DNA from: Faecalibacterium prausnitzii | GTDB taxonomy: Bacteria; Bacillota; Clostridia; Oscillospirales; Ruminococcaceae | Assembly (NCBI RefSeq): GCF_003287495.1 | Contig: NZ_PRLE01000005.1 | Span: 124,001 to 188,000 of the forward strand | Direction of reading: 5' to 3' | DNA: 64,000 nt | Part shown: in pieces, positions 8,516-17,483 of the stretch | Position numbering within the stretch: the first letter of the stretch is position 1 | Layout of the letters: each line of letters begins with the position of its first letter | The notes under the pieces: generated by a model | Databases searched by the model: none | Seen by the model: only the letters and a program-made list of their open reading frames with translations | What the model was told of the DNA's origin: nothing | Position numbers and translations under genes: made by a program

Positions 8516-8544
8516 TTGACAAAGCGGCGCAAATGTGCTATTTT
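8516..8544 (+). promoter_or_regulatory. Sigma-A type promoter for the T-box leader and asnS
   Basis: TTGACA (8516-8521) is a perfect -35. A 17-base spacer ending in TGC leads to TATTTT (8539-8544), giving an extended -10. Transcription would start just before the T-box stem I. Confidence 0.75.
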
Positions 8545-8549
8545 TAAAA

Positions 8550-8857
8550 AACTGAAAAGCGAAGATCGGGAAAAGTAGCGCGGGCAGTCTGGCCCAGAGA
8601 GCGTGGCAGCAGCTGGGAGCCGCGCGCAGACACAGCGTGAACGAACACCCGGGAGCTGCAAACTGAACCCCGGCGGGCCGGAAAGCCCTGCCGCCAGTAG
8701 GCGCGCCGCAGGCCCTGCGTTACAGGGGCAGCGCTTATTGTGAAAAAGGAGCGCGCGAGCGACCGGGGCACTCCCGGTAATTCAGGTGGCACCGCGGACA
8801 TTACAAGACAGCTTGTTCGCCCTGAACTTTCAGGGCAAAAGCTGTCTTTTTCTTTTA
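8550..8857 (+). promoter_or_regulatory. T-box riboswitch with terminator, upstream of asnS
   Basis: A tRNA-sensing leader. The T-box sequence AGGTGGCACCGCGG is at 8784-8797, stem I elements AGTA and AGAGAG are near 8574 and 8596, and a terminator (AAGACAGCTT pairing with AAGCTGTCTT, then T-rich) spans 8805-8856. Two AAC triplets at 8640-8642 and 8644-8646 lie where the specifier loop is expected; AAC is an asparagine codon, which fits the gene downstream. Uncharged tRNA-Asn should favour the antiterminator and raise asnS expression. Confidence 0.92.
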
Positions 8858-8883
8858 TAAAAATCAGAAAGAGGAGAAACACT

Positions 8884-10272
<1,389 letters not shown>

Positions 10273-10292
10273 AAATAGTAAATCAAAACGCG

Positions 10293-10323
10293 AAAGCTGT
10301 CGCCGAAAGCGGCAGCTTTTTTG
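10293..10323 (+). terminator. Terminator after asnS
   Basis: AAAGCTGTCGC and GCGGCAGCTTTTTT pair around a CGAAA-type loop, ending in six T. Confidence 0.85.
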
Positions 10324-10326
10324 ATG

Positions 10327-10516
10327 AACGGCTTTGCCCTCTCCGTCATTGCTTGCGCAATGCCACCTTGCCCCCTTCTGGCACTTTCGTGCCACCTCCC
10401 CCGGCCGGGGGAGTCTTTCAAAGGGAGAGGCATTGGCAGTCCATGCGAAGTTTTCGGTTTCGCCAGAGGCTCTCCCTTTGGGAGAGCTGGACGCGAAGCG
10501 GCCTGAGAGGGCAAGC
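10327..10516. repeat. Interspersed hairpin repeat, copy 1 (asnS-mutY spacer)
   Basis: Contains both halves of the repeat seen elsewhere in the window: the half with CATTGCTTGCGCAATG, GGCACTTTCGTGCC and CTCCCCCGGCCGGGGGAG hairpins, and the half with CTCTCCCTTTGGGAGAG and a Gly-Cys-rich stem followed by CTGAGAGGG. No gene lies here; short open frames are by-products of the repeat. Confidence 0.85.
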
Positions 10517-10551
10517 AATCTCATCTTTTTTCAACAACGAGGTAACTTTCC

Positions 10552-11598
10552 GTGGAAAACATTTCGCCTGCACTGCTGAACTGGTTTTACGAAAACCAGC
10601 GCGTCCTGCCGTTCCGCACCGACCCCAGTCCCTATCACGTCTGGCTGAGTGAGATCATGCTCCAGCAGACCCGGGTCTCGGCGGCGCTGCCCTATTATGA
10701 GCGGTTCCTCGCCGCCCTGCCGGATATCCCGGCACTGGCCGCCTGCGAGGAAGAAAAGCTGAATAAGCTCTGGGAGGGTCTGGGCTATTACAGCCGGGTG
10801 CGCAACCTGCAAAAGGCGGCCAGGATCGTCTGTGAGCAGTACGGCGGGGAGCTGCCAGCCGATTACGACGCCATCCGCGCCCTGCCCGGCATCGGGGATT
10901 ACACGGCCGGGGCCATTTGCTCCATCAGCTTTGGCATTCCGGTGCCCGCAGTGGACGGCAATGTCCTCCGGGTGTTTTCCAGACTGTATAATGACCCCGG
11001 TGTGATTACAGATCCGGCGGTCAAAAAAGCCTTTACAGTCCGGGTGATGGAGCATCAGCCTCCCGCCGCCCCCGGGGACTACAATCAGGCTCTCATGGAG
11101 CTGGGGGCGCTGGTCTGTGTGCCCAACGGGGCTCCGCTGTGCGAGCAATGCCCGCTGGCCCGCCTGTGCCAGGCCCGGGCGGCGGGCACGGCCCTCAGCC
11201 TGCCCCAAAAGGCCGCCCCCAAGGCCCGCAAGCTGGAAGATCTGACCGTGGCGCTGGTGGAGAGCCCGGCGGGCTTCCTTATCCAGCAGCGGCCCGAAAA
11301 AGGCCTGCTGGCCGGGCTGTGGCAGCCCCTGCTCTGGGAGGGCGCGGCTATGACCGCCGAACAGCTGCCGGCCGCCCTGACGGCGCTGGGCATCCACGGC
11401 ATCACCGAGGCCAAGCCCATCCCCAAGGCAAAGCATATCTTCAGCCACATCGAGTGGCGCATGACGGGCTATACTGTCACGGTGGAGGCCCAGCCCGCAC
11501 CGGATGGCTGGATTTGGGCTACCCGGGAGCAGCTGCAAACGGAATACACCCTGCCCGGGGCGTTCAAGGCCTACAAAAAGCGGCTGGGTCTGGTGTGA
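10552..11598 (+). CDS. mutY: A/G-specific adenine DNA glycosylase MutY
   Basis: Removes adenine mispaired with 8-oxoguanine. The protein has 348 residues, typical for MutY. The N-terminal catalytic domain has IMLQQTRV, the helix-hairpin-helix LPGIGDYTAGAI followed by AVDGNVLRV with the catalytic Asp region, and an iron-sulphur cluster loop with Cys spaced x7, x2 and x5 (CVPNGAPLCEQCPLARLC). The C-terminus (about 230-348) is a NUDIX-like 8-oxoG recognition domain. It starts at GTG 10552 with GAGGT upstream. A repeat element separates it from asnS. Confidence 0.95.
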   Translation: MENISPALLNWFYENQRVLPFRTDPSPYHVWLSEIMLQQTRVSAALPYYERFLAALPDIPALAACEEEKLNKLWEGLGYYSRVRNLQKAARIVCEQYGGELPADYDAIRALPGIGDYTAGAICSISFGIPVPAVDGNVLRVFSRLYNDPGVITDPAVKKAFTVRVMEHQPPAAPGDYNQALMELGALVCVPNGAPLCEQCPLARLCQARAAGTALSLPQKAAPKARKLEDLTVALVESPAGFLIQQRPEKGLLAGLWQPLLWEGAAMTAEQLPAALTALGIHGITEAKPIPKAKHIFSHIEWRMTGYTVTVEAQPAPDGWIWATREQLQTEYTLPGAFKAYKKRLGLV

Positions 11599-11617
11599 GA
11601 AAATTTTAGGGTTTTGG

Positions 11618-11646
11618 TTGTAATTTTTTCAGGAAACGGGTATAAT
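11618..11646 (+). promoter_or_regulatory. Strong sigma-A promoter
   Basis: TTGTAA (11618-11623), a 17-base spacer and a perfect TATAAT (11641-11646) just downstream of mutY, driving the small membrane protein gene. Confidence 0.75.
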
Positions 11647-11834
11647 GAACTTAATTCGGACGGGTGCACCGGAACCTCGATGTATGGAGGATGCTGCGGA
11701 TGATCTTTCTGGTAAAACTATCGCTCCACATGCTCTCAGCCATGTGGAAAGCAGCAGAGCTTCTGCTGCGGGTCTCCCGCTGGAAAAACAAGCTGAAACA
11801 TCGTTTCGACCGAAAAAAGGAGTGTGCTGAACCT

Positions 11835-12047
11835 ATGAAGAAATCTTGTTTGATCGCTGTCGTCGCCGTGCTGGCCGCTGTGGCCGGTGCTCTGGGTGCT
11901 GTGGCCGTCTATCTGCGCCGCCGCGAGAAAGAGCTGGACGAGTACGAGCGTCTGCTGTTTGGCGAGGATGACGCTGCAACGGTAGAAGACACTGCAGAAC
12001 CCGCTGAGGCCGCGGAAGAGGCTCCCGCGGAGGACAAGGCAGAATAA
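11835..12047 (+). CDS. Small single-pass membrane protein, function unknown
   Basis: A protein of 70 residues: a KKS start, one Ala/Val-rich hydrophobic helix (about 5-26), RRR on the inner side, then an acidic Glu/Asp/Ala tail. No family is recognised. The ATG at 11835 has AAAGGAG 12 bases away, which is long. An in-frame ATG at 11700 has GGAGG at 9 bases and would give 115 residues with a second amphipathic segment, so the true start is open. It is flanked by a strong promoter and a strong terminator, so it is probably expressed as a single gene. Confidence 0.55.
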   Translation: MKKSCLIAVVAVLAAVAGALGAVAVYLRRREKELDEYERLLFGEDDAATVEDTAEPAEAAEEAPAEDKAE

Positions 12048-12068
12048 GAGAAGACCGAAAAACATACA

Positions 12069-12117
12069 GGGCGCACCGACAGTCTTGAGGGACTGTTTCG
12101 GTGCGCCCTTTTTCTTT
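12069..12117 (+). terminator. Strong terminator after the small membrane protein
   Basis: GGGCGCACCGA and TCGGTGCGCCC pair, extended inside by AGTC/GACT, followed by TTTTTCTTT. Confidence 0.88.
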
Positions 12118-12128
12118 GAGGAGTAGAT

Positions 12129-13433
12129 ATGAAACGACTTTTGCTGTGGCTGCTGGGCGTGGCGCTGGGCGTTGTGGTGCTGCTGGGGGCGGTGATGGCG
12201 GTAAGCTACGCCTTTACCACCCAGGGCTCCTGCCCGGCACCGGAGGTGCGGTTCGGGGATGAGGCGCTGGAAGTCAACGGGTACTGCTGGCAGGTGCCGC
12301 TGCTGAGTGGCCAGCTGGACAAGGTGTTTGCCAGCCCGGAGACCCTGACCGTGCAGAAGCTTGGCACTCTCTACGACGCGCACCCGGCTCTCACCCTGCC
12401 GGAGTGGGCCAGCTATGCCACCCTGACCATTGAGAACACGGCGGGCAGTGTGGTGTATACGGGCAGCGCGGGAGACTACGCGGGGTTTCTTTTCCCGGCC
12501 AACGGGGAGTACAAGGCCAGCCTGACCGTCTGGCGGCTCCCGGCGGGTGGGACGGTCCCCCGGTTTGAGGGCGGCAATACCGGGGCCATCCGGCGGAACA
12601 GCCGCCTGGAAAAGCCCGCCAGGCCCACAGGCTGGTATGGCTTCTCGTTTCGGTTCACCCTGCAGGCCAGCGCCGAGGTAGAGCTCTCGGCGGACCGGGT
12701 GGAGCAGGGCGGCATTGTGGGCGTGGCCATCACGGGCATGACCGGAGACACGGCTCCCACCGTGGAGACCGACCTTGGCAAGATCCAGTGCGCCCGGAGC
12801 CCCGGCGGCTGGCGGGCCTACATCCCGGCGGCTTACAATGCCTCCGCGGGCAGCCATGAGGTGAACATCACCGTCAACGGCGAGACGCTGACCAGGACCA
12901 TCACGGTGCTGCCCAAGGATTTTGGCACTGTGGAGCTGGCCCCGGAGCCGGAGGCCTCGGAGGCCGCCAACAACGAGTTCCGCAACGCGGTCTGGCCCCT
13001 CTACGAGCAGCCCGCGCGGGAAAAACTCTGGGCCGGCGGCTTTGCCTGCCCGGCGGAAAATTACATGAAGCTTGTGGATTTCGGGCAGGTCAAAGTGGTC
13101 AATGGCAAGCAGGGGAGCAAATCCAACTCCACCCGGCTCTACACCATCCCCGGCGACAGCTGCCGTGCCCCGGCGGCGGGCGTTGTGGTGCTGGCCCGGA
13201 ACCTGGCCCTTACGGGCAACACCGTGGTCATCGACCACGGCTGCGGCGTGCGCAGCTACCTCTACGGCTTGCAGACCATCGCCGTGGGCGAGGGGGCTCT
13301 TGTGGAGCGGGGCCAGAGCGTGGGCTCCCTGGGCGAGGAGCTGACCATGGACTTCAAGCTGGGCAGCAAGAGCGTCAACCCCTGGCTGCTGTTCCAGTCC
13401 AGCGGCGGCCTGTTCTGGCGGGAAAATCAGTGA
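12129..13433 (+). CDS. Membrane-anchored M23 (LytM)-like protein lacking zinc ligands
   Basis: A protein of 434 residues with a membrane helix at about 4-26 and an extracytoplasmic beta-rich region. The C-terminal ~100 residues follow the LytM/M23 pattern: APAAGVVVLA, NTVVIDHGCGVRSYLYGL, VERGQSVGSLGE. In active M23 peptidases the first HxxxD, the HxH of HLHFE and the His of YAHL bind zinc; here these positions read Gly/Ser-rich sequence, MDFKLG and YLYG. It is therefore probably a non-catalytic wall-binding or amidase-activating protein, as known for EnvC-type LytM factors. The ATG follows GAGGAG closely. Confidence 0.7.
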   Translation: MKRLLLWLLGVALGVVVLLGAVMAVSYAFTTQGSCPAPEVRFGDEALEVNGYCWQVPLLSGQLDKVFASPETLTVQKLGTLYDAHPALTLPEWASYATLTIENTAGSVVYTGSAGDYAGFLFPANGEYKASLTVWRLPAGGTVPRFEGGNTGAIRRNSRLEKPARPTGWYGFSFRFTLQASAEVELSADRVEQGGIVGVAITGMTGDTAPTVETDLGKIQCARSPGGWRAYIPAAYNASAGSHEVNITVNGETLTRTITVLPKDFGTVELAPEPEASEAANNEFRNAVWPLYEQPAREKLWAGGFACPAENYMKLVDFGQVKVVNGKQGSKSNSTRLYTIPGDSCRAPAAGVVVLARNLALTGNTVVIDHGCGVRSYLYGLQTIAVGEGALVERGQSVGSLGEELTMDFKLGSKSVNPWLLFQSSGGLFWRENQ

Positions 13434-13441
13434 AAATCAGC

Positions 13442-13484
13442 AAAAAAGTGGATGCCGCGCGGGATGCGGCATCCACTTTTTGCT
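13442..13484. terminator. Bidirectional terminator between the M23-like and aldo/keto reductase genes
   Basis: AAAAAGTGGATGCCGC pairs with GCGGCATCCACTTTTT around a 7-base loop; A/T tails exist on both strands. Confidence 0.9.
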
Positions 13485-13494
13485 GTAGAAAATG

Positions 13495-14478
13495 TTAGGA
13501 GATCGCGTCCACATCCCACTTCATGCGGACGGCATCGGCACCATCCAGCTGGAGGGTGAGGGCTTTGGCGTTGTCCAGCACCTGCTCCGGGGTGCGTGCA
13601 CCGCAGAGAACGTGCAGGCCGGGGATCATCCGGGCCGTCAGGGCGATGACCAGCTGGGCCGGGGTGCAGTGGTACTTCTCGCACAGGTCCTGCCAGCCGG
13701 CCAGCAGCTTGAGGGCCTGGGCCCGGCGGGCAGGCTGGAAGCAGGGGTTGGAGTTGCGGGTGCTGCCCTCGGGGTAGGTGGTGTCCATGGTGACCTTGCC
13801 GGTCAGCAGGCCCTGCTCCAGCGGGGAGTAGGCCTGGATGGAGACGCCCAGCTCCTTGCAGGTGGGCAGCAGCTGCTTTTCCACCCGGCGGGTCAGCAGG
13901 CTGTACTTTTCCTGAATGACATCCAGCTCGCCGTACTGGCAGTAGCCCCGGATCAGGTCAGCGGTCATGTTGGAAGCGCCAATGGCCCGGATCTTGCCCT
14001 GGGCTTTCAGCTTCATCAGGGCAGAGACGGTCTCTTCCAGCGGGAAGATGCTGAAGTCCGGGCTCTGCCAGTGGGTGTACAGCACGTCAATGTGGTCGGT
14101 GCCCAGGCGCTTCAGGCTCTCCTCCACATCCTCGAGGATGCTTTTCTCGGACAGGTCGCGGTAGACCTGCACCCCGTCCACCACTTTGTGGAGGACCGGC
14201 GACTCGTGCCGCCACTCCAGCCCGCATTTGGTGGAGAGGATGATCTTGTCCCGGTCGAGGTGCTTCAGGGCTTCGCCCACCACTTCCTCGCTGTGGTACA
14301 GGCCGTAAATGGGGGCCGTGTCCACCCAGGTGATGCCCTGCTCCACGGCCGTGAGAATGGCTTTTACGGAAAGGGCGTCGTCGTTGTCGCCCCACCAGCT
14401 GCCGCCGCCAATGGCCCAGGTGCCCATCCCCAGGAACGGGGCGGACAGGCCACTTTTACCAATATTGCGTTTTTCCAT
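13495..14478 (-). CDS. Aldo/keto reductase
   Basis: An NADPH-dependent oxidoreductase with a TIM barrel, 327 residues. Family features are GMGTWAIGG near the N-terminus, WVDTAPIYG (catalytic Asp and Tyr of the DxxxxY motif), the catalytic Lys in ILSTKCGLEW, and the His-equivalent region in DVLYTHWQSPD. GASNM and the C-terminal ALTARMIPGLHVLCGARTPE match cofactor binding. GAGGGA lies before the ATG. The substrate cannot be named from sequence. A single gene between two terminators. Confidence 0.92.
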   Translation of the reverse strand: MEKRNIGKSGLSAPFLGMGTWAIGGGSWWGDNDDALSVKAILTAVEQGITWVDTAPIYGLYHSEEVVGEALKHLDRDKIILSTKCGLEWRHESPVLHKVVDGVQVYRDLSEKSILEDVEESLKRLGTDHIDVLYTHWQSPDFSIFPLEETVSALMKLKAQGKIRAIGASNMTADLIRGYCQYGELDVIQEKYSLLTRRVEKQLLPTCKELGVSIQAYSPLEQGLLTGKVTMDTTYPEGSTRNSNPCFQPARRAQALKLLAGWQDLCEKYHCTPAQLVIALTARMIPGLHVLCGARTPEQVLDNAKALTLQLDGADAVRMKWDVDAIS

Positions 14479-14565
14479 AGTAATTCCCTCGCGCCAGTGT
14501 CCCTCCCCGTGTTGGGAGGCTCAATATACACTGGTGTATTTTGTTGGATTTCTGATATTGATTCA

Positions 14566-14602
14566 AAAAGACTGCGGCACAGGTATTGTACCGCAGTCTT
14601 CT
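14566..14602 (-). terminator. Terminator after prfC
   Basis: On the minus strand GACTGCGG and CCGCAGTC form an 8-bp stem with a 13-base loop, followed by five T. Confidence 0.85.
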
Positions 14603-14614
14603 GAACCTGATGAT

Positions 14615-16219
14615 TTAAATATTGCCAAATTCGCTCAGCTTTAATTCCTCGTTATGGGTTTCTGCCCAGCGGATGGCCCAATCGGAGGTGAACAGGAGCA
14701 GGCGGTTGCCTTTCATGTCCTCCACAGCCTTGGTGTCGCTGGTCAGGTCGAGGTCACGCAGGTTGTAGGTGTCCGGGTCGTTCTGGACCCAGCGCAGCTG
14801 CTCGAACGGGAGCTGCTGCATCCGGATCTCCACGTTGTACTCGGTGTTCAGGCGGTACTCCAGCACTTCCAGCTGCAGCACGCCGACCACGCCGACCACC
14901 ACTTCTTCCATGCCGCCGCCCACTTCGCGGAAGATCTGGATGGCACCCTCCTGGGCGATCTGCTCCATGCCTTTCACGAACTGCTTGCGCTTCATGGTGT
15001 CTTTCTGCTCAATGCGGGCAAAGTGCTCCGGCGAGAACGTGGGGATGCCCGCAAACTGCACTTTCTTTTTGCCGGTGCAGAGGGTATCGCCAATGGAGAA
15101 GATGCCCGGGTCAAACAGGCCGATGATATCGCCTGCGTAGGCCTCGTCCACAATGGCGCGGTCCTGTGCCATCAGCTGGGTGCCGGTGGCCAGTTTGATG
15201 TTCTTGCCCTCCTGGACGTGGTAAGCCTCCATGCCGCGCTCAAACTTGCCCGAGCAGATGCGCATGAACGCGATGCGGTCCCGGTGGGCTTTGTTCATGT
15301 TGGCCTGGATCTTGAAGATAAAGGCGGAGAACTCATCGCGGCAGGGGTCCACGGGCTCATTGGTCAGGCTGTCCACGCGGGCCAGCGGGGTGGGGGTCAG
15401 CCGCAGGAAGTTTTCCAGGAACGGCTCCACGCCGAAGTTGGTCAGCGCCGAACCGAAGAAGACGGGGCTCAGCTCGCCTTTCAGCACCTTGTCGAGGTCA
15501 AATTCCTCGGCAGCGCCGTCCAGCAGCTCGATCTCGTCCACCAGCTGCTGGTGCAGGTAGGGAGTCAGCAGCTCGTCCAGTGCGGGATCGCCCAGCTCGG
15601 CCTCGGTCTCCTCGACCTTTTTGACGCCGTTGGCACGGCCGTCGCTGGAGAATGCCAGAACCTTGCGGGTGTTGCGGTCGAACACGCCCTTGAACTCTTT
15701 GCCGCAGCCGATGGGCCAGTTCATGGGGTAGGTCTTGATGCCCAGGATCTCCTCAATGTTCTCCATCAGCTCAAAGGGGTCGCGGGCTTCGCGGTCCATC
15801 TTATTGACGAACGTAAAAATGGGGATGTGGCGCAGGGTGCAGACCTTGAACAGCTTGATGGTCTGGGCCTCAACGCCCTTGGCGGCGTCGATGACCATGA
15901 CCGCCGAGTCCGCTGCCATCAGGGTGCGGTAGGTATCCTCCGAGAAGTCCTGATGGCCCGGGGTATCCAGAATATTGACGCACTTGCCCGCGTAGTTGAA
16001 CTGCAGCACCGAGGAGGTGACGGAAATACCACGCTGCTTCTCAATGTCCATCCAGTCGGACACGGCGTGCTTGGCGCTCTGCTTGCCCTTGACAGAGCCT
16101 GCCTGATTGATGGCTCCGCCGTACAGCAGCAGCTTTTCGGTCAGCGTCGTTTTGCCGGCGTCGGGGTGGCTGATGATCGCAAACGTCCGGCGGCGCTCGA
16201 TTTCTTCACGATTTGTCAT
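14615..16219 (-). CDS. prfC: Peptide chain release factor 3
   Basis: A translational GTPase of 534 residues that recycles RF1/RF2 from the ribosome. G motifs are in order: SHPDAGKTTLTEK (P-loop, residues ~17-24), DTPGHQDFSEDTYRTL (switch II) and NKMDREARDP (NKxD). The length and the tail with RWVQNDPD match RF3 and not EF-G. AGGAGA lies upstream of the ATG. It is transcribed alone, with a terminator behind it. Confidence 0.97.
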   Translation of the reverse strand: MTNREEIERRRTFAIISHPDAGKTTLTEKLLLYGGAINQAGSVKGKQSAKHAVSDWMDIEKQRGISVTSSVLQFNYAGKCVNILDTPGHQDFSEDTYRTLMAADSAVMVIDAAKGVEAQTIKLFKVCTLRHIPIFTFVNKMDREARDPFELMENIEEILGIKTYPMNWPIGCGKEFKGVFDRNTRKVLAFSSDGRANGVKKVEETEAELGDPALDELLTPYLHQQLVDEIELLDGAAEEFDLDKVLKGELSPVFFGSALTNFGVEPFLENFLRLTPTPLARVDSLTNEPVDPCRDEFSAFIFKIQANMNKAHRDRIAFMRICSGKFERGMEAYHVQEGKNIKLATGTQLMAQDRAIVDEAYAGDIIGLFDPGIFSIGDTLCTGKKKVQFAGIPTFSPEHFARIEQKDTMKRKQFVKGMEQIAQEGAIQIFREVGGGMEEVVVGVVGVLQLEVLEYRLNTEYNVEIRMQQLPFEQLRWVQNDPDTYNLRDLDLTSDTKAVEDMKGNRLLLFTSDWAIRWAETHNEELKLSEFGNI

Positions 16220-16347
16220 ATGGTTTTACTTCTCCTGATATCATAAAAGGGGATAGACGAGATCGGTCCGTTTCTATGGGAGTTTCTCCTGAAAATACAC
16301 ACAACGTTTATTTTAACAGAAAATGCACATGGATGCAAGAGTTTTTG

Positions 16348-17208
16348 CTATTTTTTCAGCAGCAGGCAGGGCAGCGGGGCGGTATCGGCCCAGTTGGCAA
16401 AATCGCACACCAATACGGTACATTTCGTCAGGGGCAGGGCGCGCGCCCACTGGAGGATGTGCTGCTTTTCGTCCGAGCCGATGACCCGCCCGCTGTAGAG
16501 GATCGCACTGAGCACCCCGCCGGGGCGCAGGGCCGTGAGGGCCGCTTCCAGCGCGGGGATGCTGCTGCCTGCCGTGGAGAATACCGCGTGGTCGGCCCCG
16601 GGGAGCCAGCCAAAGTTGAACATGACGGCATCTGCCGTGCCGGGTGTAACGTATTGCAGCAGGTTTGCGTGGCTGTCGCGGTGGAGCTCTGCCGTAAAGC
16701 CTTTTTGCGCCAGATGGGCTCGGGTGGAGGCGATGGCCTCGGGCTGGATGTCAAAGCCCAGCACCCGCCCGCCGGAGGCAGCCGAGAGCCCGCACAGGAA
16801 CGCCGTATCCCCGCCGTTGCCGCAGGTGGCGTCGATGCACAGCCGCGGGGCCGTGAGCCGGGCGGCGAGGAAATCCTGCACGAACCGGACAGCGGTCAGG
16901 TCCGGGGTGCGGCGGCGGACCAGCTGTGTGCCCTCGGGCTGGAAATCAAATTTGGCCCAGAATGCCGCCTCGCCCGGGTCTGTGGGCAGGGGAGCGGTAA
17001 AGACGGTGGCCTGTTCCCGGTCGTAGCCGCCGAGGGCCCGCAGGGCTTCTTTTAAGAGATAGGAGCCGTAGCCTTTCCGCCGCCACTGGGGCAGGATGCA
17101 GAACGCGCCAAAGGTTCCCCCTTTTGGGGTGGGGGTAAGGGCGCAGCGCCCGATCTCGTCTTTTTCTTTGTAGAGGGCAAAGCCCGAATCGATTGAAATG
17201 ATTTTCAT
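16348..17208 (-). CDS. GNAT acetyltransferase domain fused to a YtqB-like SAM methyltransferase
   Basis: A protein of 286 residues with two domains. Residues ~1-100 look like a GNAT N-acetyltransferase with ILPQWRRKGYGSYLLKEAL, the acetyl-CoA loop. Residues ~115-286 match the YtqB/putative rRNA methylase family: LCIDATCGNGGDTAFL (SAM motif I), VLGFDIQPEAI, FNFGWLPGADH and the VLSAILYSG stretch. YtqB relatives modify tRNA; the target here is unknown. I chose the ATG at 17208 (AAAGGG upstream). The open frame continues upstream to 17313 but that part is a translated repeat element. Confidence 0.82.
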   Translation of the reverse strand: MKIISIDSGFALYKEKDEIGRCALTPTPKGGTFGAFCILPQWRRKGYGSYLLKEALRALGGYDREQATVFTAPLPTDPGEAAFWAKFDFQPEGTQLVRRRTPDLTAVRFVQDFLAARLTAPRLCIDATCGNGGDTAFLCGLSAASGGRVLGFDIQPEAIASTRAHLAQKGFTAELHRDSHANLLQYVTPGTADAVMFNFGWLPGADHAVFSTAGSSIPALEAALTALRPGGVLSAILYSGRVIGSDEKQHILQWARALPLTKCTVLVCDFANWADTAPLPCLLLKK

Positions 17209-17220
17209 AGCAGTTTCCCT

Positions 17221-17281
17221 TTTTGCCAAGGGCTCTCCCTTTGGGAGAGCTGGCGCGTCAGCGCCTGAGAGGGCAAGGATG
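17221..17281. repeat. Interspersed hairpin repeat, copy 2 (half unit)
   Basis: Carries GCCAAGGGCTCTCCC, TTTGGGAGAGCTGGCGCG and CAGCGCCTGAGAGGGCAAG in order. It lies in the 5' leader of the GNAT-methyltransferase gene, about 12 bases from its start, and would form hairpins in that mRNA leader. Confidence 0.85.
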
Positions 17282-17483
17282 CAAACAAAAGAGCTGATAA
17301 GACTACTCTTCAATTTACCGTGAAATGGGAGTATTTGTCAAGCAAAACAGTACGACCTTATTTCACACATTCTTCACGGCGTGAGCGATTGATTTTCACA
17401 ATTGGTGGTTACAATAGGGACAGTTCAAAGGAGATGGCAAAACACCCCCCGGAACGAGTCCCTTTGAGAAAGGATGTATCGCA

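Noticed and set aside
14654-16246. A 530-codon plus-strand frame opposite prfC
   Set aside because: Antisense to an unmistakable RF3 gene; composition is low-complexity.
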